Positions 28,482 to 36,363 of a stretch of 64,000 nt of DNA are shown here, piece by piece. The notes below the pieces were generated by a model. The model saw only the letters and a list, made by a program, of their open reading frames with translations, was not told where the DNA came from and did not search any database. Position 1 is the stretch's first letter. Each line of letters starts with the position of its first letter. Both the position numbers and the translations under genes were made by a program. Source of the stretch: Aerococcus urinaeequi (lineage in GTDB: Bacteria; Bacillota; Bacilli; Lactobacillales; Aerococcaceae); contig NZ_CP014162.1 of the NCBI RefSeq assembly GCF_001543205.1, positions 744,001 through 808,000 of the forward strand. Reading direction: 5' to 3'.

Positions 28482-29249
28482 TTATCTTGCAAGGGTCAGT
28501 CCGCTAACTTGACTAAAGCCCGCTAATTCAAGTGCCTTGTAGGCTGAAAACATAGTGGTACCAGTAGTATAGACGTCATCGAATAGGATAATCGGACGGT
28601 TTTTATCTATATTTTCTAGGTCATTTTTCACCTTAATTTTACTTCTATCTTGCAAACGGTCTTGGCGGTTTTTATAGGCTTGCTTCCCCTGACTCCCCTC
28701 ATTCATCAATAGGTCTTGAAAGGGAATGTCCGCTGCCTCAAGTATTAAACGCGTCTGGTTAAAGCCTCGATTCGCTACCTTCTCACTGGAAGAAGGCATA
28801 GGCACCCAAATAGCCTCCATATGCTTTCGGTAGACAGCTTTTAATTCCTTGGCAAAAAGATGACGCCCACGAATATCGCCCTGCCCTTTTAAGACTACCA
28901 GCCAATCTTTAAAGACACGATTATATTGATAGAAAGCCTGGTTGGTAAACTGCCAATCATGGTAAGTATGCCAACTTTGACAGTCCCCACAAAAACCTTC
29001 TTCATCCACTTGACCAGCCGATTCAATAGTCATATCTCGTCCGCATTGTTTACAGGCCGTTTTTAGATCAATGGCGATTAGGCTATTCAAACATTCTTGG
29101 CAAAAAAGTAGTGGTTTTATTGGGCTCAGAGACAAGATATCTGCCAAAGTTAGTGGGTTATCCAAAGTGTTTTGACAAATCACACAAGTAGGTGGGCTAA
29201 CCGCCTCAGCTAGTCCCCCTTCCATCACGCCCTTAAATAAACTAATCAT
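28482..29249 (-). CDS. comFC: ComF family phosphoribosyltransferase-like protein
   Basis: A competence protein that acts with ComFA in uptake of transforming DNA. Seen: zinc-finger Cys pairs in the N-terminal half (CVICQ, CQEC, CKQCGRD, CGDC) and a C-terminal PRTase fold with the PRPP-binding motif ILFDDVYTTGTT. At 255 aa it is a little longer than many ComFC proteins. The start was set at ATG 29249, which overlaps the comFA stop; the longer frame would need a TTG one codon earlier. Whether the organism is transformable cannot be judged here. Confidence 0.88.
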   Translation of the reverse strand: MISLFKGVMEGGLAEAVSPPTCVICQNTLDNPLTLADILSLSPIKPLLFCQECLNSLIAIDLKTACKQCGRDMTIESAGQVDEEGFCGDCQSWHTYHDWQFTNQAFYQYNRVFKDWLVVLKGQGDIRGRHLFAKELKAVYRKHMEAIWVPMPSSSEKVANRGFNQTRLILEAADIPFQDLLMNEGSQGKQAYKNRQDRLQDRSKIKVKNDLENIDKNRPIILFDDVYTTGTTMFSAYKALELAGFSQVSGLTLAR

Positions 29250-30615
29250 CAATTAAACCTCGTTTCCTTGCTTGATCATTCATGGATTGAATTTGCCGAA
29301 TAGCTGCAATAGAGGCTTTAGTTTTACCGTAATGGAGAAAATAAACTGACCCTGATGGCCATTTGGGTTTTCGGCCCACTCGGCCTGAAATCTGGACTAG
29401 AGCTGCTGTAGTAAAGGTCTGGTCCTCACTACCCAATACGATGACATCAATATTAGCAAAGGTAACGCCACGCTCTAAGATAGTCGTTGAAAATAAAAAA
29501 TCATAATGACCATCTCGCATATTTTGTACCTTGATAATACGGTCTGGGTCTTTTGAAGACACGGATTCAAAACGGTAATCAGCAAATACTTGTCGGCATA
29601 ATCTTACGAAAGTTAGCATTAAATCAATGTTGGGCATAAAGACCAAAACTCGTCTCCCTTTGACCAGTAGCCGTCCTAATAGTCGTTTAAAAACACTTGG
29701 TACTTTACCTGCTTGAATAATACTATGCCAGTCGCCTACCCATTGGTGTACGGGGACTGGTAGGTGGTGGCGGTGGTAGCGGGCTGGCAGAATGGACACG
29801 GGTAGCTTGCCATCTTTGATTAATTTCTCATGACTTGGGTTTGGGGTTGCCGTCAGCAAAATCTGGGCCCCTGTCTTTTTAATGGCACGCTCTGAAGCGA
29901 AATAGAGCATAAGGTCACCGTCATAAGGGAAAGCGTCAATTTCATCAATAATCAGCAAATCAAAAGCTGCTTTAAACCGAATTAACTGGTGGGTAGACCC
30001 AATTGTAAAAGCCGCACCACTATATGATTCTTCAGATTGGCCGTGAAGTAATTGAATAGTTACTTCAGGAAAAGCTGCTTTAAACCTAGGTGCCAATTCA
30101 TTAGCAACATCAATCCGTGGTGTTACTAGTGCAACTTTTCCTCCAGCCATCAGCGCTTGATTAACCGCTTCAAAGACCATTTCGGTTTTGCCCGCGCCAG
30201 TAACTGCCCAAACTAAACGTTGACCACCAGTTTGGTAGCTTTGACAAATCTCTTCAGAAGCTTGAGCCTGTTGTTCAGATAAGGTCCCATTCCACGCCAG
30301 ATAAGATTGGTTTCTTTTCCAGTAATGTGCTGTTGCTGTTTCTTCTAGGTGATAGAGCTTGTCGCAGGTCCGTAATTTACCAAAGTTAAGACACTGCAAA
30401 CAGTAAAGACATTCTATTAAGTCACATTGACAGATATTTTGATGAAAGTTTGTATGGTTACCGCAACGAAGACAAGTTAACCGTGAACCGCTTTTCTCTA
30501 TGGCAGGGAAAATCTGTAGTCCGGGAATTTCTAGTGAGGCCATGGACTCATCGGTCTGGTTAATTTCCTTGGCTGTAACGAGTCGACCGGTTAATAAATT
30601 GATTATTTCGTCCAT
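29242..30615 (-). CDS. comFA: DEAD-family helicase ComFA
   Basis: A cytoplasmic ATPase that helps pull single-stranded DNA inward during transformation. Seen: an N-terminal zinc site built from CLRCGNH...C...CLYCLQC, Walker A TGAGKTE, Walker B LLIIDEIDAF, motif III TATPNP, and the C-terminal helicase half with ERGVTFANIDVIVLG and QISGRVGRK. The start was placed at ATG 30615 with GAGGGG 7-8 nt upstream; an in-frame GTG three codons earlier is the alternative. Its last codons overlap comFC. No streptococcal-type cin-box was found upstream. Confidence 0.9.
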   Translation of the reverse strand: MDEIINLLTGRLVTAKEINQTDESMASLEIPGLQIFPAIEKSGSRLTCLRCGNHTNFHQNICQCDLIECLYCLQCLNFGKLRTCDKLYHLEETATAHYWKRNQSYLAWNGTLSEQQAQASEEICQSYQTGGQRLVWAVTGAGKTEMVFEAVNQALMAGGKVALVTPRIDVANELAPRFKAAFPEVTIQLLHGQSEESYSGAAFTIGSTHQLIRFKAAFDLLIIDEIDAFPYDGDLMLYFASERAIKKTGAQILLTATPNPSHEKLIKDGKLPVSILPARYHRHHLPVPVHQWVGDWHSIIQAGKVPSVFKRLLGRLLVKGRRVLVFMPNIDLMLTFVRLCRQVFADYRFESVSSKDPDRIIKVQNMRDGHYDFLFSTTILERGVTFANIDVIVLGSEDQTFTTAALVQISGRVGRKPKWPSGSVYFLHYGKTKASIAAIRQIQSMNDQARKRGLIDD

Positions 30616-30670
30616 GATTCTCACCCCTCATCCAGTTTATACGGCAAATTTTAGGGATTACGCCAAAAAA

Positions 30671-30690
30671 GACCAGGAAATTTCCTGATC
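30671..30690 (-). terminator. terminator after degV
   Basis: On the minus strand GATCAGG-AAATTT-CCTGGTC is followed by TTTTTTGG. It lies 60 bp past the degV stop and immediately upstream of comFA. Confidence 0.6.
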
Positions 30691-30748
30691 TCAATTAAAT
30701 ATAAAAAAATAAGTGCAATTTCAATAAATATAAAAACTTCGTCTTACC

Positions 30749-31612
30749 CTAGTCAATATCAGTGTTTTGCCACCAAACTAAAGCATAGGCAGCTGGACCA
30801 AGATGTGTCCCAATAACCGGACCTACTGGCGTTCGTTGCATATCTAAATCTGGGTGGTTTTCAGTCATATAAGCCACCAAACTTTGAACTTGCGGGGTAT
30901 CGTCTTCCCCTACAATAGCGATTCTTAGTCGCGGATTTGCTTGATAAGCCTGTTCAAATAAATCAAGCATACGTTTCACTGTCTTTTTATGGGTACGAAC
31001 TTTTTCAAAAACCTCAATTTTCCCCTGTTCAAAATGCAAGATTGGTTTTACTTGTAATAGGTTGCCAATTCCAGCTGCACTAGCAGAGATACGGCCACCT
31101 TTAGCTAAGTGTCCTAAATCTTCCACTGAGAAATATGCGTCAGCAGTTAGCTTCAAGGCGTCTAGTTTAGGTAGAATGTCCATCAATCCTAGACCTTGTT
31201 CCCGCAACTTAACGGCTTCTTGAACGAATAACCCTTGACCAATCAAAGAAATATCGGAATTATAAACCTCAATTCGAACATTTTTTTCTTCAGCAACTTC
31301 GCTTGCAATCATACTAAAGGTTTGGAAGGTACCAGAAATACCTTTTGATAGGGTCACAACCAAAATTTCATCATGTGTCTCAGCAAGTCCATCAAAGGCT
31401 TCTGTGACAAGACCTGGCGCTGGTTGCGAACTTGTTGGGATCTCATCTAAGGCCGCCATTTTGGCATAAAATTCATCAATCGTGGTGTCGATATTGTCAC
31501 GGTAAGATCCGTCTGAAAATGTGATTGTTAATGGTAGAACTGTAATATCGTGACGACTAACAAATTCGTCTGAAAGATAGGCAGTACTATCCGTTACAAT
31601 GGCAAGTGACAT
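30749..31612 (-). CDS. DegV family fatty-acid-binding protein
   Basis: A cytosolic DegV protein that binds a fatty acid. Members include FakB, which presents fatty acid to the kinase FakA for incorporation into lipids. Seen: the N-terminal motif IVTDSTAYLSDE, PTSSQPAPG (the conserved TSQPxP element), LSKGISGTFQ, and GGRISASAAGIGNLLQVKPIL in the second domain. At 287 aa it is normal for the family. fakA is not nearby, so FakB function is only a family inference. Confidence 0.85.
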   Translation of the reverse strand: MSLAIVTDSTAYLSDEFVSRHDITVLPLTITFSDGSYRDNIDTTIDEFYAKMAALDEIPTSSQPAPGLVTEAFDGLAETHDEILVVTLSKGISGTFQTFSMIASEVAEEKNVRIEVYNSDISLIGQGLFVQEAVKLREQGLGLMDILPKLDALKLTADAYFSVEDLGHLAKGGRISASAAGIGNLLQVKPILHFEQGKIEVFEKVRTHKKTVKRMLDLFEQAYQANPRLRIAIVGEDDTPQVQSLVAYMTENHPDLDMQRTPVGPVIGTHLGPAAYALVWWQNTDID

Positions 31613-31745
31613 ATAATTTTCTCCTCTAATCCCTGTACTTTACAGATTGCCACTTGAAAAATGATCAACTGACAATAACATCAGTGCCATTTTATCAAAC
31701 ATCTGGATAAAATTCGACAAGTTTATCTAGTAAAGCGCTTCAACT

Positions 31746-31762
31746 TTGTGAAATATACACAA
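31746..31762. promoter_or_regulatory. Rex-like inverted repeat upstream of yigZ/glcD
   Basis: TTGTGAAATATACACAA is an inverted repeat with TTGTG/CACAA arms and a 7-bp spacer. A site differing at two positions lies upstream of rex at 55797-55813. Canonical Rex sites have an 8-bp spacer between the same arms, so binding by Rex is a hypothesis. Confidence 0.4.
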
Positions 31763-31839
31763 AAGACAGGCAAATAGCTAAAAATAATAAAATATGCTAC
31801 TCTCAAAGGAAAGAAATGATTAACAAGGAGGTAAGTCAA

Positions 31840-32478
31840 ATGATTGAATACCGGACTGTAGTTGAAGGCGGCGGTAGCCACGAAATTGAAGTGAAAGGGT
31901 CACGGTTTATTTGCCATGCAAAACGGGTCTTCAATGAAGATGAAGCCAATGCATTTATCCAAAAAATTCGTAAAGAACACTACAAAGCAACTCACAATTG
32001 TGTAGTCTTCCAGATTGGTGACAAGAACGAGATTCAACGCGCACTAGATGATGGCGAACCATCCGGAACCGCAGGCGTTCCTATGCTTGAGGTCCTAAAA
32101 CAGCGAGAATTACAAAATATTATCGTTATTGTCACTCGTTATTTTGGTGGTACTAAACTAGGTGCTGGTGGCCTCGTTCGTGCATACTCATCCGCAGTAT
32201 CTGAAGGATTAGATGCCATTGGTCAAGTAGAACGTAAGCTACAAACCCAATTAGACATCAAAGTTGCTTATCCATTAACTGGTCAATTAGAACATTGGAT
32301 TGCTGAATCACCCTACAGCTTATTAGATACAACTTACCTAGCTGACGTGACTTATCATTTAGGTGTCCCGTCAGATTTAGTAGACCAAGTCCAAGCTGAC
32401 TTAGTTAATTTAACAAGTGACCAAGCTGAGTTTGCTATCGGTCAAGAAATCTACGTAGACCAACCGATTACTTACTAA
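31840..32478 (+). CDS. yigZ: YigZ/IMPACT family protein
   Basis: A conserved cytosolic protein of the UPF0029/Impact family. Its biochemical role in bacteria is unsettled; relatives affect translation or act on amino acids. Seen: the N-terminal domain with SRFICHAKRV, THNCVVFQIG, DDGEPSGTAG and VTRYFGGTKLGAGGLVRAY, then the C-terminal DUF1949 domain. The start was set at ATG 31840, because AAGGAGG lies 7-8 nt upstream; the longer frame includes the RBS. At 212 aa it is typical. It is the first plus-strand gene after the long minus-strand run, and glcD follows 105 bp later with no clear terminator between. Confidence 0.88.
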   Translation: MIEYRTVVEGGGSHEIEVKGSRFICHAKRVFNEDEANAFIQKIRKEHYKATHNCVVFQIGDKNEIQRALDDGEPSGTAGVPMLEVLKQRELQNIIVIVTRYFGGTKLGAGGLVRAYSSAVSEGLDAIGQVERKLQTQLDIKVAYPLTGQLEHWIAESPYSLLDTTYLADVTYHLGVPSDLVDQVQADLVNLTSDQAEFAIGQEIYVDQPITY

Positions 32479-32583
32479 ACTATTCATAATTTTACTCAAA
32501 TTCGCTTCAATAAATCACCTTGCATTTTCAAGATGATTGGAGGACAATATATTTGTAAACCCTTACAAAACGGAGGTTCTAAT

Positions 32584-33912
32584 ATGGAAGTTGAAAAACA
32601 AATTGCAGACAAGTATTTGAAGACATACACGGTGGAAAAAGAGCCCGGATCTGCCTCCTTAATCGCCTTCCCTACTTCAACTGAAGAAGTGGTCGCATTT
32701 ATTAAAGATGCCAACGCGAGAAAGCAACCAACAATTACTATTGGGAGCCAAACTGGTTTAACAAGCGCAACCTACCCAATCAACCATGCTTGGTTATTGA
32801 GTATGGAGAAAATGAATAAAATTCTTTCACTAGATGAACAAACCCTGACTTTAAATGTTCAAGCAGGTGTAACCTTATTCCAAATCCGTGATTATCTAGC
32901 AAATACACCTTATTTCTATGCCCCTGACCCTGGTAATAAGAATGCTTCAGTAGGGGGGAATGCCTCTACAAATGCTGGTGGTATGCGCGCTATCAAATAT
33001 GGTGTAACCCGTGATAATATCCGTGGTTATGACGTAGTATTGGCTAACGGTGATTTGATTCACGTTGGATCCTTAAATAAAAAAGATGCAACAGCTTACG
33101 ATTTGAAAGACCTATTTATCGGTGCTGAAGGTACACTCGGGGTGATCACAGAGTTACAATTGAAATTAACACCACGTCCAGCTTTCGAGAAATCATTAAT
33201 CCTTGGCTTTAATTCATTAGACGGTGTGTCAGACGCAATTTTTGAAGTCGTAAAATCACCTGTTCAACCTATCGCCTTAGAACTTTTGGAAGAATCTGGT
33301 ATCCACTATTCTGAACAATTTATTAATAAGAAAATGCCTGAGGTTCATGGTGAAGCCTTCTTATTGGCAACCGTAGCAGACAATGCAGCAGACGGGTTAG
33401 CCTTCCAGCTTGAAGCCATTCAAGCCCTTGGGAAAAAGGCTGGTGCAATTGAAGCGCGCGAACTTTCTGACGATGAAGCCAGCGAAATGTGGGCCATCCG
33501 TGATAATATCTTGAACGGTATCGTTTCTAAAGGTGACTGGAAAATGTATGACCCGGTTGTACCTAACCACTTGTTTACAGACTTAGTGAAGGAAGGTAAA
33601 CGTTTAGGCGATAAATATAATGTCCAAACTGGATTCTTCGGCCATGCTGGAGATGGCAACATTCATATTTGTATCTTACGTGACGACCAAGATGATGAAA
33701 CGTGGGAACAAATTAAACATGACTATGAAAATGATTTATTCCCATATGTTGCTGAACAAGGTGGCTTATTATCTGCAGAACACGGTGTAGGTTTAGAGAA
33801 AAAAGCCTATCTACCTTACTTCAAAGACGAAGCATATATGGCAGTATTGAAGTCCATCAAACAAGCCATGGATCCAAATAACATCTTGAACCCAGGAAAA
33901 ATGTTTGATTAA
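32584..33912 (+). CDS. FAD-binding oxidase, GlcD family (glycolate/D-lactate oxidase-like)
   Basis: A flavoprotein of the VAO/PCMH family that oxidises 2-hydroxy acids such as D-lactate or glycolate. Seen: the FAD-binding PP-loop TITIGSQTGLTSATYP, DPGNKNASVGGNASTNAGG, and IGAEGTLGVITELQLKL, then the C-terminal FAD-oxidase domain with GHAGDGNIHI and AEHGVGLEKKAYL, which hold the active-site His residues. The start was set at ATG 32584 behind ACGGAGG. At 442 aa it is single-subunit size. The exact substrate cannot be read from sequence; the Rex-like palindrome upstream of yigZ would suit an NADH/lactate-linked role. Confidence 0.85.
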   Translation: MEVEKQIADKYLKTYTVEKEPGSASLIAFPTSTEEVVAFIKDANARKQPTITIGSQTGLTSATYPINHAWLLSMEKMNKILSLDEQTLTLNVQAGVTLFQIRDYLANTPYFYAPDPGNKNASVGGNASTNAGGMRAIKYGVTRDNIRGYDVVLANGDLIHVGSLNKKDATAYDLKDLFIGAEGTLGVITELQLKLTPRPAFEKSLILGFNSLDGVSDAIFEVVKSPVQPIALELLEESGIHYSEQFINKKMPEVHGEAFLLATVADNAADGLAFQLEAIQALGKKAGAIEARELSDDEASEMWAIRDNILNGIVSKGDWKMYDPVVPNHLFTDLVKEGKRLGDKYNVQTGFFGHAGDGNIHICILRDDQDDETWEQIKHDYENDLFPYVAEQGGLLSAEHGVGLEKKAYLPYFKDEAYMAVLKSIKQAMDPNNILNPGKMFD

Positions 33913-33914
33913 AC

Positions 33915-34033
33915 AGGATGTGAGACAGGGCGTCCAGATAGGAGACAATGGAAGAATAGTGCCGTGGCACACAAAGTGTGACGCAAACTATTCTGAAGTG
34001 GATACCTATCTGCCCTGACGAGCTCAACTTCAA
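33915..34033 (+). repeat. intergenic structured repeat, copy 2
   Basis: Begins AGGATGTGAGAC three bases after the glcD stop. It contains AGAATAGT...ACTATTCT with an inner CACAAAGTGTG stem, and ends CTGAAGTGG...CTGCCCTGACGAGCTCAACTT. The last 36 bases match copy 4 (38921-39011, minus strand) at all but a few positions. Confidence 0.7.
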
Positions 34034-34075
34034 AGCAAACGTAATGTTTAGGAGGTAGCCTTCGGCTTCCACATA

Positions 34076-34216
34076 CCTATCACTGCCTTAAAAGCAGTGG
34101 GACCGCCCTTAGAAAATTTTTCTAAGGGCTTTTCTGACGACTCATTCTGTAAGGGGTACCCCCTAACAGAATGATGTGGGTCAGAAATCCTTGTTCCACT
34201 GCTAAGGCGTGCTAGG
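34076..34216. repeat. 141-bp palindromic element with inverted ends
   Basis: The left end reads CCTATCACTGCCTTA then AAAGCAGTGG. The complement of the right end reads CCTAGCACGCCTTA then GCAGTGG. Inside are nested stems: a terminator-like GCCCTTAG/CTAAGGGC (34105-34129), TTTCTGAC (34131) with GTCAGAAA (34180), and CATTCTGT/ACAGAATG (34143-34173). There is no ORF. It could be a MITE-like relic or a large structured 3' UTR of glcD. The remaining 34217-34313 is AT-rich and shows nothing I recognise. Confidence 0.55.
34105..34129 (+). terminator. terminator after glcD
   Basis: GCCCTTAG AAAATTTTT CTAAGGGC is followed by TTTTC on the plus strand. It is the probable end of the glcD transcript, about 190 bp past the stop and after repeat copy 2. 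Confidence 0.65.
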
Positions 34217-34313
34217 TAATTCCAGCCCCTGGCTTGTATATTTTAGAATATAATTGCTATTCAATTCTAATCAATAGACTATTTAGTTTTAAGTTTATTT
34301 GTATTTCAAATAG

Positions 34314-34346
34314 AAAACGCCCTACAATTTTGTGTAAGGCGTTTTT
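34314..34346 (-). terminator. terminator after the sirtuin gene
   Basis: AAAACGCCCTACA...TGTAAGGCGTTTT forms a stem with A and T runs on both sides. It lies 17 bp past the sirtuin stop and may work in both directions. Confidence 0.75.
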
Positions 34347-34362
34347 TCTTGAATATAATGAT

Positions 34363-35094
34363 TTAACTCAGTTGGCTAAAGACGTTTTCAATAGTGTCTT
34401 CAAATACTAAGGCATCGTGATATGGAATTTGAAGTGGTGATTTGTTTACTACAGTTAGATATTGTCCTCGGAAGTAGTTTAAGAAGCCGGCTGCTGGATA
34501 AACGACTAGACTTGTTCCCAAGATAACTAACAAATCAGCTTGGCGGATTTTATCCACTGCTCCATTCACTACATCTTGATCTAATTGTTCTTGGTATAAG
34601 ACAATATTTGGTCTAACAATGCCTTGATCAATTGGGCAGCGCGGAATACCATCTTGGTCTAGTTGAAGTTCTTCTAACTTATAATGACGGCCACATGAGA
34701 CACAATAATTATCTAACGTACTGCCGTGTAATTCATAAACAGCTGATGAACCAGCTTTTTGGTGCAGACCGTCTATATTTTGCGTAACCACAGAAACATC
34801 TTTACCAGACCCTTCTAAGTTAGCGATGAATTCATGCCCTGCATTGGGTTTAGCTTCTGTATAAACTAATTTATCAAAGTGATAAGCAAAGTATTCTTTT
34901 GGATGTTGCGTAAAGAAATGATGTGAGACCACTTCTTCTGGACTATAAGTCCCTCCTAGATCTTCCATAAAAAGACCATTCGCTGACCGGAAATCAGGGA
35001 TACCAGATGCTGTAGACATTCCCGCTCCTGTGAAAAAGACAATACGTTGACTATCTTGAATTTGTTGTTTGAATTGTTGGATTTTTTCGCTCAT
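34363..35094 (-). CDS. cobB: NAD-dependent protein deacylase (sirtuin)
   Basis: A Sir2-family enzyme that removes acyl groups from lysines using NAD. Seen: GAGMSTASGIPDFRS (residues 23-37), TQNIDGLHQKAG (104-115), catalytic His123 in ELHGS, and RPNIVLYQE. The zinc module is unusual: Cys131 and Cys134 (CVSC) are present and Cys153 is present, but the fourth ligand position is Asp156 (CPID instead of CPxC). The DNA at this place reads TGC CCA ATT GAT and is unambiguous. At 243 aa it is normal. It is near the NAD genes nadE and pncB but not in their operon. Confidence 0.88.
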   Translation of the reverse strand: MSEKIQQFKQQIQDSQRIVFFTGAGMSTASGIPDFRSANGLFMEDLGGTYSPEEVVSHHFFTQHPKEYFAYHFDKLVYTEAKPNAGHEFIANLEGSGKDVSVVTQNIDGLHQKAGSSAVYELHGSTLDNYCVSCGRHYKLEELQLDQDGIPRCPIDQGIVRPNIVLYQEQLDQDVVNGAVDKIRQADLLVILGTSLVVYPAAGFLNYFRGQYLTVVNKSPLQIPYHDALVFEDTIENVFSQLS

Positions 35095-35245
35095 GCTAGT
35101 CCTCCTTTATATAATTCTTTACTTATTCTAACATGACCAAATTTTTCATGCGAAATATCGTACATTAAAGCCTTGAGCAATCTGATTGCTTATAAGTTTG
35201 GATTTAACTAATATATAGACTGACATAATAAAAAAGGAGAACACT

Positions 35246-35956
35246 ATGCAAATTGAATTTTTCCACGATGTGATTTGCTCATTTTGTTTCCCCATGTCTA
35301 ATCGCATGCGGAAAATCGTTAGTAAATATAATAACATCGACGTGGTCCACCGATCTTTCGCTTTAGGTTGGGAACCAGATCACTTTATCCAAATGTTTGG
35401 GTCACGTGAAGCCGTTAAACCTGAAGTGTTAACTCACTGGGAACAAGCTAATCAAAATGATGATGACCACCGCTTTAACATAGAGGGAATGCGTGAAACC
35501 GACTTTAACTTCCCAACTTCAAAAAATGGTTTAAGAGCAGCAAAAGCCGCTGGTATTTTAGGCGGGCAAGATGCTTACTGGGATGCTTTTGATGCTATCC
35601 AAAATGCTCTATTCGTTGAAAATAAAAATATCGAAGAATTCGAAACTTTAAAAGCTGCTATAGCGACTACTAATACCGACCTTGACCAATGGGTAGAACA
35701 ATACGAGAAAGCTGAAACAGAAGAAGCTGTTTTACAAGATCTAGCGACCGTTCAAGCTTACGGTATTCAAGGTGCGCCAGCTTTAGTGATCAACCAAAAA
35801 TATTTGATTTCAGGTGCACAACCTACTGAAGTAATCGAGAACCAGCTAAAACAAATTGCTGAAGAAGAAGGTCAACCATTAACACCAAAACTACAAACCC
35901 TTGGTGGTCCTGGAATGGCTTGTAATTTCGTAGATGGTCAATGGATCTGTGACTAA
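35246..35956 (+). CDS. DsbA/FrnE-family thiol oxidoreductase
   Basis: A thioredoxin-fold protein of the FrnE-like DsbA branch. Seen: MQIEFFHDVICSFC with the redox pair Cys11-Ser-Phe-Cys14, a central helical insertion, and the cis-Pro region QGAPALVINQKYLISGAQP. There is no signal peptide, so it is cytosolic, as FrnE proteins usually are. It has 236 aa, and a C-terminal tail contains one extra Cys pair (GMACNFVDGQWICD). The RBS AAAGGAG precedes ATG. It is divergent from the sirtuin gene. The substrate is unknown. Confidence 0.85.
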   Translation: MQIEFFHDVICSFCFPMSNRMRKIVSKYNNIDVVHRSFALGWEPDHFIQMFGSREAVKPEVLTHWEQANQNDDDHRFNIEGMRETDFNFPTSKNGLRAAKAAGILGGQDAYWDAFDAIQNALFVENKNIEEFETLKAAIATTNTDLDQWVEQYEKAETEEAVLQDLATVQAYGIQGAPALVINQKYLISGAQPTEVIENQLKQIAEEEGQPLTPKLQTLGGPGMACNFVDGQWICD

Positions 35957-36126
35957 ACTTTCTTTCAATGAGATGCAGTATGAGATTAGCAGAATATGCT
36001 TAGGGAAAGTTTTAGCAAAAAAATATGAGTCCTAGATAGGTATTTTTAAACATTTCACCATAACAGCGGTAATTCTTAGAAAAGTATAAAATGAATCTAA
36101 CAATTTCACCCGTGAAACATAATAGA

Positions 36127-36166
36127 AAAATAGCCTTTGTGAACAGTAAAATCACAGAGGCTATTT
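36127..36166. terminator. bidirectional terminator between the FrnE-like gene and nadE
   Basis: AAAATAGCCTTTGTGA pairs with TCACAGAGGCTATTTT. It has A/T runs on both flanks, suiting the two converging genes. The region 35957-36126 before it is AT-rich and shows no gene. Confidence 0.8.
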
Positions 36167-36198
36167 TGTATATATAAGTTAATGTCTTTTAGTCTTTT

Positions 36199-36363
36199 GA
36201 CTCGGCTCTCGCATCCTATAAAGTTGAGCTCGTACTTCGCATCCTATTTAGTCGGGTTCATTCGACCAGCTCAAGTCCGCTTCAGACTATATTGCATCAC
36301 ACTCGTGTGATACGGCTATAGTCTTCCATCGTTATTGAGCTTAACGGTCTCACTCACACCCTA
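36199..36363 (-). repeat. intergenic structured repeat, copy 3
   Basis: On the minus strand the element starts TAGGGTGTGAG, and its TAG is the stop codon of nadE. It continues GACCGTTAAGCTCAA, then a hairpin with ATCACAC/GTGTGAT arms, TCTGAAGCGGA, ACCCGACTAAATAGGATGCGA and GAGCTCAACT. It lies between the nadE stop and the terminator. Confidence 0.72.

Noticed and set aside
30616-30660. Competence (cin-box-like) promoter before comFA
   Set aside because: CCGTATAAA is present but does not match TACGAATA well enough; other com genes are not available for comparison.
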